A stretch of 64,000 nt of DNA, from positions 1-64,000 of the forward strand of contig NZ_MAOE01000132.1 of NCBI RefSeq assembly GCF_001884185.1, written 5' to 3'. The notes under the pieces are model-generated. The model searched no databases. It was not told where the DNA came from and was given only the letters and a program-made list of their open reading frames with translations. The position numbers and the translations under genes were made by a program. This DNA comes from Bacillus albus. Lineage in GTDB: Bacteria; Bacillota; Bacilli; Bacillales; Bacillaceae_G. This document shows, one piece after another, positions 9,118 to 18,288 of the stretch (positions are counted from its first letter, which is position 1; every line of letters starts with the position of its first letter).

Positions 9118-9957
9118 ATGAAAGAAAATGAAAAAGTAATTATGGAAAAAGGGATTCATACGGATTTTAAAGAGAATATGACGTATGGGGAGTATTTACA
9201 ATTAGGTAGTTTACTATCTTCTCAAAAAAGATTATCAGACCATCATGATGAAATGTTATTTATCGTAATTCACCAAGCAAGTGAACTTTGGATGAAACTT
9301 ATTTTACATGAGTTAAACGCAGCAATTGAATCTATTAAACAAGATAAATTACAACCAGCTTTTAAAATGTTAGCACGTGTATCAAAAATTCAGTCTCAAA
9401 TTATTCAATCTTGGGATATTCTTGCGACATTAACGCCATCAGAGTACATTGAGTTTCGTGACTCGCTCGGTCAAGCTTCAGGTTTTCAATCGTATCAATA
9501 TCGTATGATTGAGTATGCGCTTGGCTATAAAACGCCACACGCATTAAAAATTTATGAAAAGGATCCAGAATTACATGCACGACTTCATAAAGCGCTACAT
9601 ACACCAAGTCTATATGATGTCGCGATTCAAGCATTAGTAAAAGAAGGATTCCCTATTCATAAAGATGTGTTAAACCGTGATATTACGCAGCCTTATGAAG
9701 AAGATGCAACAGTAGAAGCAGCGTGGTTAGAAGTGTATGCGGATGTGAAAAAATATTGGAATTTATATCAGCTTGCTGAAAAATTGATTGATATTGAAGA
9801 CTGGCTACAACAATGGCGTTTCCGTCATATGAAAACAGTAGAAAGAATTATTGGACATAAAATGGGTACAGGTGGATCCTCCGGTGTTTCTTATTTAAAA
9901 CGAGTACTTGATCAACAATTCTTCCCAGAGCTTTGGAATGTTCGTACGAAATTATAA
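9118..9957 (+). CDS. kynA: Tryptophan 2,3-dioxygenase
   Basis: This haem enzyme opens the indole ring of L-tryptophan with O2 to give N-formylkynurenine, the first step of the pathway even though it is the last gene of the operon. Family motifs are [23 protein letters not shown] and [17 protein letters not shown]. The C-terminal [14 protein letters not shown] region holds the substrate loop and follows the haem-ligand histidine. From ATG 9118 it is 279 residues; a TTG three codons upstream is too close to the AAAAGGGG site. The three enzymes end at anthranilate, which can feed back into tryptophan synthesis or leave the cell. Confidence 0.97.
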   Translation: MKENEKVIMEKGIHTDFKENMTYGEYLQLGSLLSSQKRLSDHHDEMLFIVIHQASELWMKLILHELNAAIESIKQDKLQPAFKMLARVSKIQSQIIQSWDILATLTPSEYIEFRDSLGQASGFQSYQYRMIEYALGYKTPHALKIYEKDPELHARLHKALHTPSLYDVAIQALVKEGFPIHKDVLNRDITQPYEEDATVEAAWLEVYADVKKYWNLYQLAEKLIDIEDWLQQWRFRHMKTVERIIGHKMGTGGSSGVSYLKRVLDQQFFPELWNVRTKL

Positions 9958-10000
9958 AAATAAACCTGTCAGTTCATTATGGCTGACAGGTTTATTTTTA
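9957..10000 (+). terminator. Terminator of the kyn operon
   Basis: 12-bp stem TAAACCTGTCAG / CTGACAGGTTTA followed by a T-rich tail. Confidence 0.9.
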
Positions 10001-10076
10001 TTTGAGCACAATTATGTTTAAAATGAAGGAACAAGATATAATAAATGGAGTAACTATTTAAATGGAGGTAAAGTTT

Positions 10077-10982
10077 TTGGATTTCAAGCAACTAGAAAAT
10101 AAATTCGAAAAGAAAAAAGTGAATACATTTCTTGTTTATCAAAAAGGGGAATTAACAACTGAGTATTATAAAACACCCGAATGTGCAAATAACTTATATA
10201 AAATAAATTCGATTACAAAAAGTATCGTATCTATATTAATTGGTATTGCAATTGATAAGGGCTATATAAATGATATACATACACCGATTACAGAGTGGAT
10301 TGAAAATGTACCTGGGGAAAAACATGATTTAACGCTGTTTCACTTATTAACAATGACTACTGGTGAGGATTGGAAAGAGTTTGGGAATGGAGTAGTATTC
10401 CCAAATGACTTTGTAGAATCAGAGAACTGGGTACAGTACATATTAGAAAAGCCAATAATTGAAGAACCTGCTACAAAAATGAATTATAATTCAGGTTCTT
10501 CTCATTTACTGAGCTATATTATTCAAGAAGCTACTGGAATGTCGACAGAGCAGTTTGCGAAAAGATATTTATTTGATCCATTAGAAATTACCGAATATGA
10601 GTGGCAACAAGATCCGCAAGGCATATATGTCGGCGGTTTCGGTATGAAAATGAAATCTAAAGATTTATTAAAGCTCGGAATATTATGTGTGCAGAATGGA
10701 TATTGGCAAGGGAATGAAATTGTATCATCGAAATGGTTAGAAGAATCTAGTAAAGCTCTATTTGAAACGTATGAACATGTCGGGGCTTATGGATATCACT
10801 GGTGGGTTTTGAATAACAAAAGATTTCACATACCGTATTGTATGTATTTTGCTATGGGATATGGCGGGCAATACATCGTTATCATTCCGCAGCTAGAACT
10901 TGCTGCTGTAATAAGTAGTCATATGCCAAAACGTGGACTTGTTCCATTAAAGTTATTTATCGAGCATGTACAGAGTGTATAA
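10077..10982 (+). CDS. Serine hydrolase of the beta-lactamase/PBP class C fold
   Basis: This roughly 301-residue protein belongs to the beta-lactamase-related serine hydrolase family (AmpC/esterase EstB fold). The nucleophile motif SxxK is read in SITKS, and the YxN-type motif in MNYNSGSSHLL. Late HHxxG-like elements appear as YHWW and GGQYIV. No signal peptide is seen, so it is probably cytoplasmic and more likely an esterase or peptidase than a true beta-lactamase. TTG 10077 is eight bases after GGAGG; the alternative ATG 10062 overlaps that site. The next gene starts 16 bases downstream. Confidence 0.8.
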   Translation: MDFKQLENKFEKKKVNTFLVYQKGELTTEYYKTPECANNLYKINSITKSIVSILIGIAIDKGYINDIHTPITEWIENVPGEKHDLTLFHLLTMTTGEDWKEFGNGVVFPNDFVESENWVQYILEKPIIEEPATKMNYNSGSSHLLSYIIQEATGMSTEQFAKRYLFDPLEITEYEWQQDPQGIYVGGFGMKMKSKDLLKLGILCVQNGYWQGNEIVSSKWLEESSKALFETYEHVGAYGYHWWVLNNKRFHIPYCMYFAMGYGGQYIVIIPQLELAAVISSHMPKRGLVPLKLFIEHVQSV

Positions 10983-10998
10983 GAAGAGGAGGGACTGT

Positions 10999-11622
10999 AT
11001 GAGGGATGTAAAAACATTATCTTTATTTAGACTATGTTTAAGCCTTCTAGCATTTAGTGCAATCATTACGCAATTTATAATACGGGCACAAGTGAAACCG
11101 TTCAATCCAGTTAACTTTTTTAGTTTCTTCACTATCGAAAGTAACATTTTAGTTGCATGTATTCTCCTTTTAAGTAGTATCGGAACAGCTACATTTGGTC
11201 GATCAGAACAGTTTGGTATACTTCGTGGTGCCGCAACGGTATACATACTTACGACTGGACTCATTTATTTTTTATTATTAAGAGGGTTAGAAGAATCACT
11301 TCAAACTGCAATACCATGGGTAAATACGGTGTTACATTATATCATGCCAATTGCCATGCTTTTAGATTGGATTTTAAATCCGCCTAGTAAGAAAATCACT
11401 TGGAAACAAGCTGCAAGTTGGCTCTTATTCCCGTTTTTTTACGTTGTATATAGTTTAATTCATGGCCCAATCGTAAATTGGTATCCATATCCGTTTTTAG
11501 ATCCGAGAATAGGTGGGTATGGTAGAGTACTTTTATACAGTATAGGGATAGCAGTTGTAATTGGCGCTATTTGTATATTGGTAAGATTTTTAGGGAATCG
11601 AAATTTTAGAACAGAATTTTAG
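10999..11622 (+). CDS. Pr6Pr-type (FAR-17a/AIG1-like) membrane protein
   Basis: The 207-residue protein has about six hydrophobic segments. Signature pieces include FNFF-like FNPVNFFSFFTIESN, the HYIMPIAMLLDW segment and FPFFYVVYSLIHGP, which match the Pr6Pr/FAR-17a-like family of integral membrane proteins. Some eukaryotic relatives hydrolyse fatty acid esters of hydroxy fatty acids; the bacterial role is unknown. ATG 10999 follows GAGGAGGG by six bases. It is probably cotranscribed with the serine hydrolase upstream. Confidence 0.75.
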   Translation: MRDVKTLSLFRLCLSLLAFSAIITQFIIRAQVKPFNPVNFFSFFTIESNILVACILLLSSIGTATFGRSEQFGILRGAATVYILTTGLIYFLLLRGLEESLQTAIPWVNTVLHYIMPIAMLLDWILNPPSKKITWKQAASWLLFPFFYVVYSLIHGPIVNWYPYPFLDPRIGGYGRVLLYSIGIAVVIGAICILVRFLGNRNFRTEF

Positions 11623-11624
11623 AA

Positions 11625-11676
11625 ATGAAAGAAACCCCGCTGTTATAAATGTAAACAGCGGGGTTTCTTTCATTTT
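11625..11676. terminator. Strong bidirectional terminator
   Basis: Perfect 20-bp stem from ATGAAAGAAACCCCGCTGTT to its complement, with a 9-base loop. It is A-rich on the left and T-rich on the right and serves the genes on both sides. Confidence 0.92.
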
Positions 11677-12007
11677 ATCTACTCGTTTTCTGAAATGACA
11701 CCTTAATAAACTTCTCTGTCTTCGTTTCAAATTCTACATCAACAAAAACACCGTATTCTTTTCCATCTTCACGTAACCATAATTTAAATTTTTCAACTGT
11801 TATTTGAATGGTTTTCGGTTTTCTACCTATATGAAGATAATCAATTATATCAGCTTTCGGGTATTGTTCTTTCGTCTTTTCTACAGCAAGTTTCCCCCAT
11901 TTCGCATATGGCGGCTGCGCATGAACAATTGATGAGCCTGTATATATATTTGAACATGTAGTTAGGAACAAAATGACGAGTGCGACACGCTTTAACAATT
12001 TTTTCAT
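11675..12007 (-). CDS. YqzG/YhdC-family secreted protein (DUF3889)
   Basis: The 110-residue protein has an N-terminal signal peptide (MKKLLKRVALVILFLTTCS, cleavage probably after VHA). A short mature domain follows that contains YAKWGKLAVEKTKEQYP and FKLWLREDGKEYGVFVDV. These match the YqzG/YhdC family of Bacillus, thought to be exported and of unknown function. An AGGAG site precedes the ATG. It shares the strong terminator with the membrane protein gene and is divergent from sleB. Confidence 0.8.
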   Translation of the reverse strand: MKKLLKRVALVILFLTTCSNIYTGSSIVHAQPPYAKWGKLAVEKTKEQYPKADIIDYLHIGRKPKTIQITVEKFKLWLREDGKEYGVFVDVEFETKTEKFIKVSFQKTSR

Positions 12008-12151
12008 GATGAACTCCTTTTATATTTTTTTATATTGTTTACATATTTTTTTAACGATATGAGTTTGGATTTTTTTGTCTTCTTTACATAAAAGCGAGGC
12101 TTTTACAAAACATAACCAAGAAATCATTTACATAATTAAGGAGGGAAAATT

Positions 12152-12913
12152 ATGCGCCAAAAAGCTATTTTTAAAATAGCAGTTTTACTTGCGTTCATAG
12201 GACTATCTTTGATGGTCAGTAGTATACAACTGAAAAATGTAGAAGCCTTTTCTAACCAAGTCATTCAAAGAGGAGCATCTGGCGAAGATGTCATTGAACT
12301 GCAATCTCGTTTGAAATATAACGGATTTTATACAGGAAAAGTAGATGGTGTTTTCGGATGGGGTACATACTGGGCACTTCGAAATTTTCAAGAAAAATTC
12401 GGATTACCTGTTGATGGTTTAGCTGGAGCTAAAACGAAGCAAATGCTCGTAAAGGCAACGAAGTATGATAAGTCAACTTCTAATAAAGGAAATAGTGGTG
12501 GTACTGCACAAGAGAATAAACCATCTCAAAATAAAGGGACAAATGTTCCAAATGGTTATTCTCAAAATGACATTCAGCTTATGGCAAACGCAGTATATGG
12601 AGAATCTCGTGGCGAACCGTACTTAGGACAAGTTGCAGTAGCTGCAGTTATTTTAAATCGTGTTACAAGTGCATCTTTCCCAAATACCGTTTCGGGTGTC
12701 ATCTTTGAGCCAAGAGCATTTACAGCGGTAGCAGACGGACAAATCTATTTAACGCCAAATGAAACAGCAAAAAAAGCTGTATTAGATGCAATTAATGGAT
12801 GGGATCCAACAGGAAATGCATTGTATTATTTCAACCCAGATACTGCAACAAGTAAATGGATTTGGACTCGTCCACAAATTAAAAAGATTGGGAAACATAT
12901 TTTCTGTAAATAG
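12152..12913 (+). CDS. sleB: Spore cortex-lytic enzyme SleB
   Basis: The protein has 253 residues. A signal sequence (about 1-33) is followed by a peptidoglycan-binding domain (about 37-93: GASGEDVIELQSRL, then GVFGWGTYWALRNFQ), a Ser/Asn/Gln-rich linker (about 100-135) and a C-terminal hydrolase-2 domain. The latter contains the catalytic glutamate in MANAVYGESRGEP. SleB is a lytic transglycosylase acting on muramic-lactam-containing cortex during germination. It is made in the forespore and depends on YpeB, encoded 15 bp downstream. GGAGGG precedes the ATG. The operon context makes the call firm. Confidence 0.97.
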   Translation: MRQKAIFKIAVLLAFIGLSLMVSSIQLKNVEAFSNQVIQRGASGEDVIELQSRLKYNGFYTGKVDGVFGWGTYWALRNFQEKFGLPVDGLAGAKTKQMLVKATKYDKSTSNKGNSGGTAQENKPSQNKGTNVPNGYSQNDIQLMANAVYGESRGEPYLGQVAVAAVILNRVTSASFPNTVSGVIFEPRAFTAVADGQIYLTPNETAKKAVLDAINGWDPTGNALYYFNPDTATSKWIWTRPQIKKIGKHIFCK

Positions 12914-12928
12914 AGCGGAGGTGGAACT

Positions 12929-14269
12929 ATGTTACGAGGTATTATCATTGTATTATTAACAGTCGGTGTAGTCGGAACAGGATACTGGGGCTATAAAGAA
13001 CATCAAGAGAAGAATGCAGTATTAATTCGAGCGGAAAATAGTTATCAACGTGCGTTTCATGATTTAGCATATGAGGTTGATTTATTGCACGACAAAATTG
13101 GAACAACGCTCGCAATGAATTCACGTGCATCTTTATCGCCTGCATTAGCAGACGTATGGAGATTAACATCGGAAGCTCGTTCGGATGTAGGACAACTTCC
13201 TTTAACATTAATGCCTTTTAATAAAACGGAAGAATTTTTAGCGAATATTGGTGATTTTAGTTACCGCGCAGCCATTCGTGATTTAGAAAAAGAGCCGTTA
13301 AATAATCAAGAATACAAAACGTTACAAACTTTATATTCAAATGCAGGGAATATACAAGATGAGTTACGAAAAGTGCAACATCTTGTTTTGAAAAATAATT
13401 TACGCTGGATGGATGTTGAGATGGCACTCGCATCAAATCGCGATCCTGCAGACAATACAATTATTGACGGATTAAAAACAGTAGAGAAAAACGTAACATC
13501 GTATTCCTCTACAAACTTCGGACCGACCTTTACAAGTGCACAAAAAAATAAAAAAGGTGGATTTGAAGCAGAAGGAAAAGCAATTTCTAAAGAAGAAGCA
13601 GCAAAAATCGCAAAATCATTTTTAAATTTAAAAGGAAATGAAAAGGTAGATGTTGAGAAAAGCGGAAAAGGTGCGAAAGAATCTTTCTATAGTGTGAAAA
13701 TAAAAGATCCAGCAACGAATAATGAGTTTTATATGGATATTACCGGAAAAGGTGGATATCCAATTTGGGTTATGAATAACCGAGAAATTAAAGAACAGAA
13801 GATTAGTTTAAACGATGCAGGAAGTAAAGGTTTGAAATTTTTAAAGGACCACAAGTTTAATAATATGGAGCTTTATGATAGTTCACAATATGATAATGTT
13901 GGTGTATTTACGTATGTAGTAAATGAGAATGGCGTACGAATTTATCCAGAAGCAATTCAAATAAAAATTGCTTTAGATGACGGTTCTATCGTTGGTTTCT
14001 CCGCCAAAGAATATTTAGCCTCACATCAAAAACGAACAGTTCCATCAGCTAAACTAACTGCAGCAGAAGCAAGAAAGAAAATCAATCCAGATGTTAAAGT
14101 TATGGAAGAACGTAAAGCTGTCGTAGTAAATGATTTGCATAACGAAGTACTTTGCTATGAATTTGTAGGTACATTAGGAAAAGATACGTATCAAATTTTC
14201 ATTAATGCAAATAGCGGCGCAGAGGAAAAAGTGAAGAAAATGCAAGCTGTTGAAAAAATTTATGATTAA
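12929..14269 (+). CDS. ypeB: Germination protein YpeB
   Basis: This 446-residue protein has one N-terminal membrane anchor (about 4-22) and a large exported part. Its C-terminal half contains repeated PepSY-like domains (for example ISKEEAAKIAKSFL and LTAAEARKKINP). YpeB is needed for SleB to be held stable and inactive in the spore and is degraded on germination. The order sleB-ypeB is conserved in spore-forming Bacillus, and here the genes are 15 bp apart. The length is normal for the family. Confidence 0.96.
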   Translation: MLRGIIIVLLTVGVVGTGYWGYKEHQEKNAVLIRAENSYQRAFHDLAYEVDLLHDKIGTTLAMNSRASLSPALADVWRLTSEARSDVGQLPLTLMPFNKTEEFLANIGDFSYRAAIRDLEKEPLNNQEYKTLQTLYSNAGNIQDELRKVQHLVLKNNLRWMDVEMALASNRDPADNTIIDGLKTVEKNVTSYSSTNFGPTFTSAQKNKKGGFEAEGKAISKEEAAKIAKSFLNLKGNEKVDVEKSGKGAKESFYSVKIKDPATNNEFYMDITGKGGYPIWVMNNREIKEQKISLNDAGSKGLKFLKDHKFNNMELYDSSQYDNVGVFTYVVNENGVRIYPEAIQIKIALDDGSIVGFSAKEYLASHQKRTVPSAKLTAAEARKKINPDVKVMEERKAVVVNDLHNEVLCYEFVGTLGKDTYQIFINANSGAEEKVKKMQAVEKIYD

Positions 14270-14295
14270 ACTTTAATAGTAAAGTGGTGAGAATA

Positions 14296-14877
14296 ATGAA
14301 GATTCTAATATATATGTTGATGCTTTGCTTATTTATAACTGGCTGTAGTATAGGAAAAAAGGACAATTCAAACGAAAAACCAGAGCAAAAAAATGTTAAT
14401 TACACGAATAAACCAAATAAGCCAAATGAAAAAGCAGCTGACCATTTAGCATCTTTAGCTGCAAGTGTACCAGGTGTGAATGATGCAACTGCCGTAGTAG
14501 TCGGTAAATATGCTATTGTAGGTATTGATGTAAAAGCGAAACTTGATCGAACTCGCGTTGAGTCCATTAAATACTCTGTTGCAGAAAGTTTAAAAAACGA
14601 TCCTGATGGTGCTAATGCAGTCGTTGTAGCAGATGTTGATACGTATGAAAGACTAAAACAAATTGGAAAGCAAATTAAAAAAGGGAAAACAGGCGAAGGT
14701 ATACTAGATGAGTTAGCTGCAATTGTTGGCCGAGTCATGCCACAAGTTCCAAATGACATGATTGAAAATCGAGAAACGAACCCAATTAAAGATAATGATA
14801 AACAATTACCAAAAGAGGAAGAACAAGAACTCAGAAAAGAACAGGATGACCAATCAAATAATCATTTGAATAAATAA
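14296..14877 (+). CDS. ylaJ: YhcN/YlaJ-family sporulation lipoprotein
   Basis: From ATG 14296 the product has 193 residues. It begins with a lipoprotein signal ending in the lipobox FITGC, then a charged linker, a YhcN/YlaJ domain (about 45-150, containing ASLAASVPGVNDATAVVVG) and an acidic, Gln/Asn-rich tail. In the B. cereus group a ylaJ-like gene follows ypeB as the third gene of the cortex-lysis operon, and this arrangement is seen here with a 26-bp gap. The GTG at 14284 is part of the GTGGTGAG ribosome site rather than the start. Confidence 0.88.
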   Translation: MKILIYMLMLCLFITGCSIGKKDNSNEKPEQKNVNYTNKPNKPNEKAADHLASLAASVPGVNDATAVVVGKYAIVGIDVKAKLDRTRVESIKYSVAESLKNDPDGANAVVVADVDTYERLKQIGKQIKKGKTGEGILDELAAIVGRVMPQVPNDMIENRETNPIKDNDKQLPKEEEQELRKEQDDQSNNHLNK

Positions 14878-14887
14878 AATTAACCTT

Positions 14888-14918
14888 AACCCTGTACTAA
14901 ATTGTGCAGGGTTTTCTA
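14888..14918 (+). terminator. Terminator of sleB-ypeB-ylaJ
   Basis: 10-bp stem AACCCTGTAC / GTGCAGGGTT (one T-G pair) followed by TTTTC. Confidence 0.8.
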
Positions 14919-14989
14919 ATATAATATTAAATATTCAGTTTATTTTTAAGGGAAAATATGGTTTAATTATTATGGGAGGGACAACTGTT

Positions 14990-15346
14990 ATGATGAAAAA
15001 AAGCGCATTAATATTATGTAGTTTATGCTTAGGTTTCAGTATGACAGCGTGTGAACAGAAGAAAGAAGTGAAAAAACAAACAGCGACTTCTTCAACTGTG
15101 ATGGAAAGTGAGAAGAAAGAAACTATTAATATAAATCATTTCTCGAATATAAATGAAGGAATGACTTATACAGAAGTGAAAGAATTAATTGGTTTTGATG
15201 GTAATTTACTTATAGAAGAAGGTGTAGAAGATTCTACACAAATTAAACAAATTTTTGCTTGGAAGGGAAGCAATCCAACTGCATTAGTTGAAATTACCTT
15301 TTTAGATGGAAAAGTACATTCTAAAGTGCAGCAAGGTTTAAGTTAA
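14990..15346 (+). CDS. Small lipoprotein with SmpA/BLIP-like domain
   Basis: The 118-residue product has a lipoprotein signal with lipobox SMTAC. A short Lys/Thr/Ser-rich spacer follows, and then a domain reading FSNINEGMTYTEVKELIG ... FAWKGSN ... FLDGKV. This pattern is that of the SmpA/OmlA-BLIP (DUF3862-like) fold, a small alpha/beta repeat found in many Firmicute lipoproteins. ATG 14990 lies nine bases after GGGAGGG. The role is unknown; no neighbour suggests one. Confidence 0.7.
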   Translation: MMKKSALILCSLCLGFSMTACEQKKEVKKQTATSSTVMESEKKETININHFSNINEGMTYTEVKELIGFDGNLLIEEGVEDSTQIKQIFAWKGSNPTALVEITFLDGKVHSKVQQGLS

Positions 15347-15370
15347 TAAGTAAAAATGGGAGAGTTTAAC

Positions 15371-15868
15371 ATGAACATACATACTGGGGAAATACAATTA
15401 GTTCCGTATAAAGAAAAATATAAAGAAGTTATACAAACATTTACTTTACCAAGTGAACAAGTTCAATTCACATCAGATCCGAGCGAATTATTGGAGAAAG
15501 CAAAGAGTGATCGTACAAAAAATGTGATTGTTATTTTAGATTATAACGGGATACCTGTCGGTCTTTTTGCATTGCAAACGGGAGATAGAGTACAGGAGTT
15601 CACAGACAATCCAGATGCATTACTTTTAACATCATTTTCTATAAATTACGATAGACAAAGGAAAGGATATGCTAAAAAGTCATTGGTACTATTACAAGAC
15701 TTTGTACAACGTTATTTTTCGATAAAAAATGAAGTTGTACTTGCTGTAAATGAAAAAAATATTCCTGCACAAAATTTATACAAAAAAGTCGGCTTCCAAG
15801 ATAAAGGTTTTAGAAGAATGGGACCAATTGGTCAACAAATCATAATGCATTTATCTATCATAAAATAA
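15371..15868 (+). CDS. GNAT-family N-acetyltransferase
   Basis: The 165-residue protein carries the GNAT core: FSINYDRQRKGYAKKSLVLL (acetyl-CoA loop with RxxGxA-like spacing) and AVNEKNIPAQNLYKKVGF. It starts 24 bp after the lipoprotein gene, with TGGGAG eight bases before ATG 15371. The substrate is unknown. Confidence 0.82.
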   Translation: MNIHTGEIQLVPYKEKYKEVIQTFTLPSEQVQFTSDPSELLEKAKSDRTKNVIVILDYNGIPVGLFALQTGDRVQEFTDNPDALLLTSFSINYDRQRKGYAKKSLVLLQDFVQRYFSIKNEVVLAVNEKNIPAQNLYKKVGFQDKGFRRMGPIGQQIIMHLSIIK

Positions 15869-15875
15869 TGAGAAG

Positions 15876-15918
15876 AAAAACTTACTCCTCGCGTAAAACA
15901 GTAGTAAGTTTTTTTATT
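15876..15918 (+). terminator. Terminator after the GNAT gene
   Basis: 11-bp stem AAAAACTTACT / AGTAAGTTTTT with a 16-base loop, then T-rich. Confidence 0.75.
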
Positions 15919-15948
15919 TAGAACGATATTTGAATAAGGAGAAATGAT

Positions 15949-16485
15949 ATGACCATTTATATTGCGCTTCTAAGAGGAATTAATGTAGGCGGGCATAAGA
16001 TAATCAAAATGGCTGATTTAAAACAAATGTTTGAATCAATAGAGTTAAAACAAGTAAAAACATATATTCAAAGCGGTAATATCGTGTTTGAATCTGAAAA
16101 AGATATTGATTTTTTAAATAAACAAATACAATCAGAAATTAAAAACGTTTTTGGGTTTGATGTTCCGGTCATGTTAAGAACACGTGATGAATTTATAAAT
16201 TTGATAAAAAGGTGTCCTTATGAAGTCGATTCATTGCTTGAAGGAGAAAGTATACATGTTGCCTTTTTAGCAAATGAACTTTCTGAAAAAGAAAAGGATC
16301 AGCTACTTATGCAAAAAAATGAGACTGAAGATTGTTTTATAGATGAAAATGTAGTGTACGTGTTTTTCAAAAATAGCATTCGAAACTCTAAATTAATGAA
16401 TCAATTTCAGAGGTTACATACACCAGCTACAGTTAGGAATTGGCGGACTGTGAGTAAATTAAAAACGATAGTTGAAGGAATGTAA
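15949..16485 (+). CDS. DUF1697 domain protein
   Basis: The 178-residue protein begins with the family hallmark YIALLRGINVGGHKIIKM and then shows YIQSGNIVFES, both diagnostic of DUF1697. The family is widespread and cytosolic with no established activity. AAGGAGAAATG provides the start. It is monocistronic, following a terminator. Confidence 0.88.
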   Translation: MTIYIALLRGINVGGHKIIKMADLKQMFESIELKQVKTYIQSGNIVFESEKDIDFLNKQIQSEIKNVFGFDVPVMLRTRDEFINLIKRCPYEVDSLLEGESIHVAFLANELSEKEKDQLLMQKNETEDCFIDENVVYVFFKNSIRNSKLMNQFQRLHTPATVRNWRTVSKLKTIVEGM

Positions 16486-16574
16486 ATATAAAAAGATGAG
16501 ATTCACTTAGATCAGATAAATGTTTAAGAGACTATTGTTATAGTATAAATTAAACGAATTAAGGGGTAGGTAAG

Positions 16575-17003
16575 ATGGGGAAATATGTGAAAGATCAAAA
16601 GGTAGTTGCCTATACACTATTAGGATTAGAACCTTGTATAGTTGTAAGAGTTGGTTGGATTTTTATTACGGTAAGAGAAGAAGAAACTGGTCATCTATAT
16701 TCTGTTAGAAAAAGTAAAATGACACCTATAGAGGAAGAGGAATACTATCTTGTAGAAGAAAGTATTGATGATGAAGGGTTATTCGGTATAGGTAGATTGT
16801 TTGCTAAAATAGAAACAGAAGACATGGACCTTGCAAAAAAATCATTTGAAGAAAATGAAGACTTCAAGAAATACGAAGATTTTCACAATCCATCAGAAGG
16901 GAAACTGTATGGTGGAGAGTACTATACTACAATCAAAACAGGTAAAGAGTTACTAGAACAATACTTTAATCGAGAAGAGCTAGAGCGTAATGGTACTAAT
17001 TAA
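16575..17003 (+). CDS. Hypothetical acidic protein
   Basis: I do not recognise this 142-residue protein. It is soluble and strongly acidic (many Glu/Asp), with an N-terminal beta-rich stretch (VVAYTLLGLEPCIVVRVGWI) and a C-terminal YGGEYYTTIKTGKELLEQY segment. GGGGTAGG precedes the ATG. It lies 91 bp ahead of the SMI1/KNR4 gene, whose product is also acidic, and both may form one unit. Confidence 0.6.
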   Translation: MGKYVKDQKVVAYTLLGLEPCIVVRVGWIFITVREEETGHLYSVRKSKMTPIEEEEYYLVEESIDDEGLFGIGRLFAKIETEDMDLAKKSFEENEDFKKYEDFHNPSEGKLYGGEYYTTIKTGKELLEQYFNREELERNGTN

Positions 17004-17094
17004 ATTAGATGCGAAAACAGTTAAAGGCCAAATCTTATATATGTTATGTATATAGACTAAAAAATTTATATTTGATTATTGGGAGGGTAAAATA

Positions 17095-17676
17095 ATGGAT
17101 TTGGTAAACAAATTTTTAAATGGTTTGAAAGCAGCATTATCAACAGATGATCTCGAAGCACTAAATAAAGCATACGGTGCTACAAAAGAGGATATTGATA
17201 TATTAAGGTTGAAATATCCGAATTGTCCAGAATCATTAATCTATTTACTTGAAAATATCGATGGTACATATTGGCGGAAATATGGAGAAACCGAAGTCAC
17301 GGTATGTATTTTAGGTTCAGATGTTGAAGAGTATCCATATTATTTGCTCTCTACACAGGAGATGATCGAGAGTTCAAAAGAAGGAGAAGACGTCTCCTAT
17401 CTTTTAGAATACCAAGATGAAGAGGATGCTGTTGACTCTAAAATAAATCCAGAGGGGCTTCTCCCTGGCACGTATATTCACTTTTCAGATTGTATGAACA
17501 ACGGTGGAACATCAAAGCTGTATATTGACTTTAATCCTTCTGACAAAGGGGTATGTGGTCAAATCATTCGTTTTTTACACGACCCTGATGAATATGAAGT
17601 GATTGCAAACAGCTTTGATGAGTATTTACAGGATCTTATTGATGATGATTTTAATTTTCTAGAAGAATCTCAATAA
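17095..17676 (+). CDS. SMI1/KNR4-family protein (immunity-type fold)
   Basis: The 193-residue acidic protein fits the SMI1/KNR4 (SUKH) pattern: an N-terminal helical part with LRLKYPNCPESLIYLLENIDG, then the beta-sheet core with LLPGTYIHFSDCMNNGG and a C-terminal NSFDEYLQDLIDDD helix. SUKH proteins often serve as immunity proteins for polymorphic toxins, but no toxin gene is present beside it. GGGAGGG lies before the ATG. An orphan immunity protein or a housekeeping SUKH relative are both possible. Confidence 0.8.
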   Translation: MDLVNKFLNGLKAALSTDDLEALNKAYGATKEDIDILRLKYPNCPESLIYLLENIDGTYWRKYGETEVTVCILGSDVEEYPYYLLSTQEMIESSKEGEDVSYLLEYQDEEDAVDSKINPEGLLPGTYIHFSDCMNNGGTSKLYIDFNPSDKGVCGQIIRFLHDPDEYEVIANSFDEYLQDLIDDDFNFLEESQ

Positions 17677-17793
17677 TTTTTGAAGAATTAAACTTCAACT
17701 AATGGGAGCTTTAGTTGAACAAGATTTAAACAAATTTATTATTTATATTTGTCTACAAACTCATTTAAAAGGTTAGAAATCAAACAACTTTAA

Positions 17794-17829
17794 AGAGCCT
17801 TACTACAATATAATTTGTAGCAAGGCTCT
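17794..17829. terminator. Bidirectional terminator
   Basis: 15-bp stem with one mismatch (AGAGCCTTACTACAA / TTTGTAGCAAGGCTCT), placed between the SMI1 gene and the convergent membrane-protein gene. Confidence 0.75.
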
Positions 17830-17886
17830 AATATTTTCAAATCAAAATTAAATAGCATTATTATCACTTTACAAAATCTCATCTTT

Positions 17887-18288
17887 TTATTTATATTGTT
17901 TTGCGACTATTAGTTCGACAATAGGATAAATAAAGAATGAAGAGCAAAGTGCGATAAAAAGAGGAAGATTCTTTATTTCATCGAGTAATAGGAAGGAGAT
18001 TCCTTCTGATAATATTAAAATAAAAAACATCAGGCATATAAGTACAAAATAAGCAATTTTAAAGCTTTTATATGTAATTTGCTGTCCCATTTCATCTTGG
18101 CTTTCTTCCGATACTCCGTTTGGATCTCCCCAAGTAATTTGATTAATTAAATTGCCAAGTATTAACGAAAAAGCGAATATTGTTCCGCCTAAAATTGAAC
18201 CTTCCGTTATATATTTATATGCGCCATGTAAGAGGATTCCGATTAATGATATGACGATAATTATGAAAATGATTTTTTTATGATTCAA
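17887..18288 (-). CDS. Hypothetical four-helix membrane protein
   Basis: The 133-residue protein has four hydrophobic segments (about 6-22, 32-48, 78-100 and 108-126). A hydrophilic loop in the middle (WGDPNGVSEESQDEMGQQ) is probably cytosolic. I do not recognise a family. The start is TTG at 18288 with GGAGGTG upstream at slightly long spacing. It is divergent from the ParM-like gene. Confidence 0.65.
   Translation of the reverse strand: MNHKKIIFIIIVISLIGILLHGAYKYITEGSILGGTIFAFSLILGNLINQITWGDPNGVSEESQDEMGQQITYKSFKIAYFVLICLMFFILILSEGISFLLLDEIKNLPLFIALCSSFFIYPIVELIVAKQYK

Noticed and set aside
10077-10982. True beta-lactamase (antibiotic resistance)
   Set aside because: The SxxK and YxN-like motifs fit the broader serine hydrolase family, but there is no signal peptide and the typical class A/C motif set is incomplete.
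14400-14759. 119-codon frame antisense to ylaJ
   Set aside because: Composition-driven shadow of a conserved lipoprotein gene.
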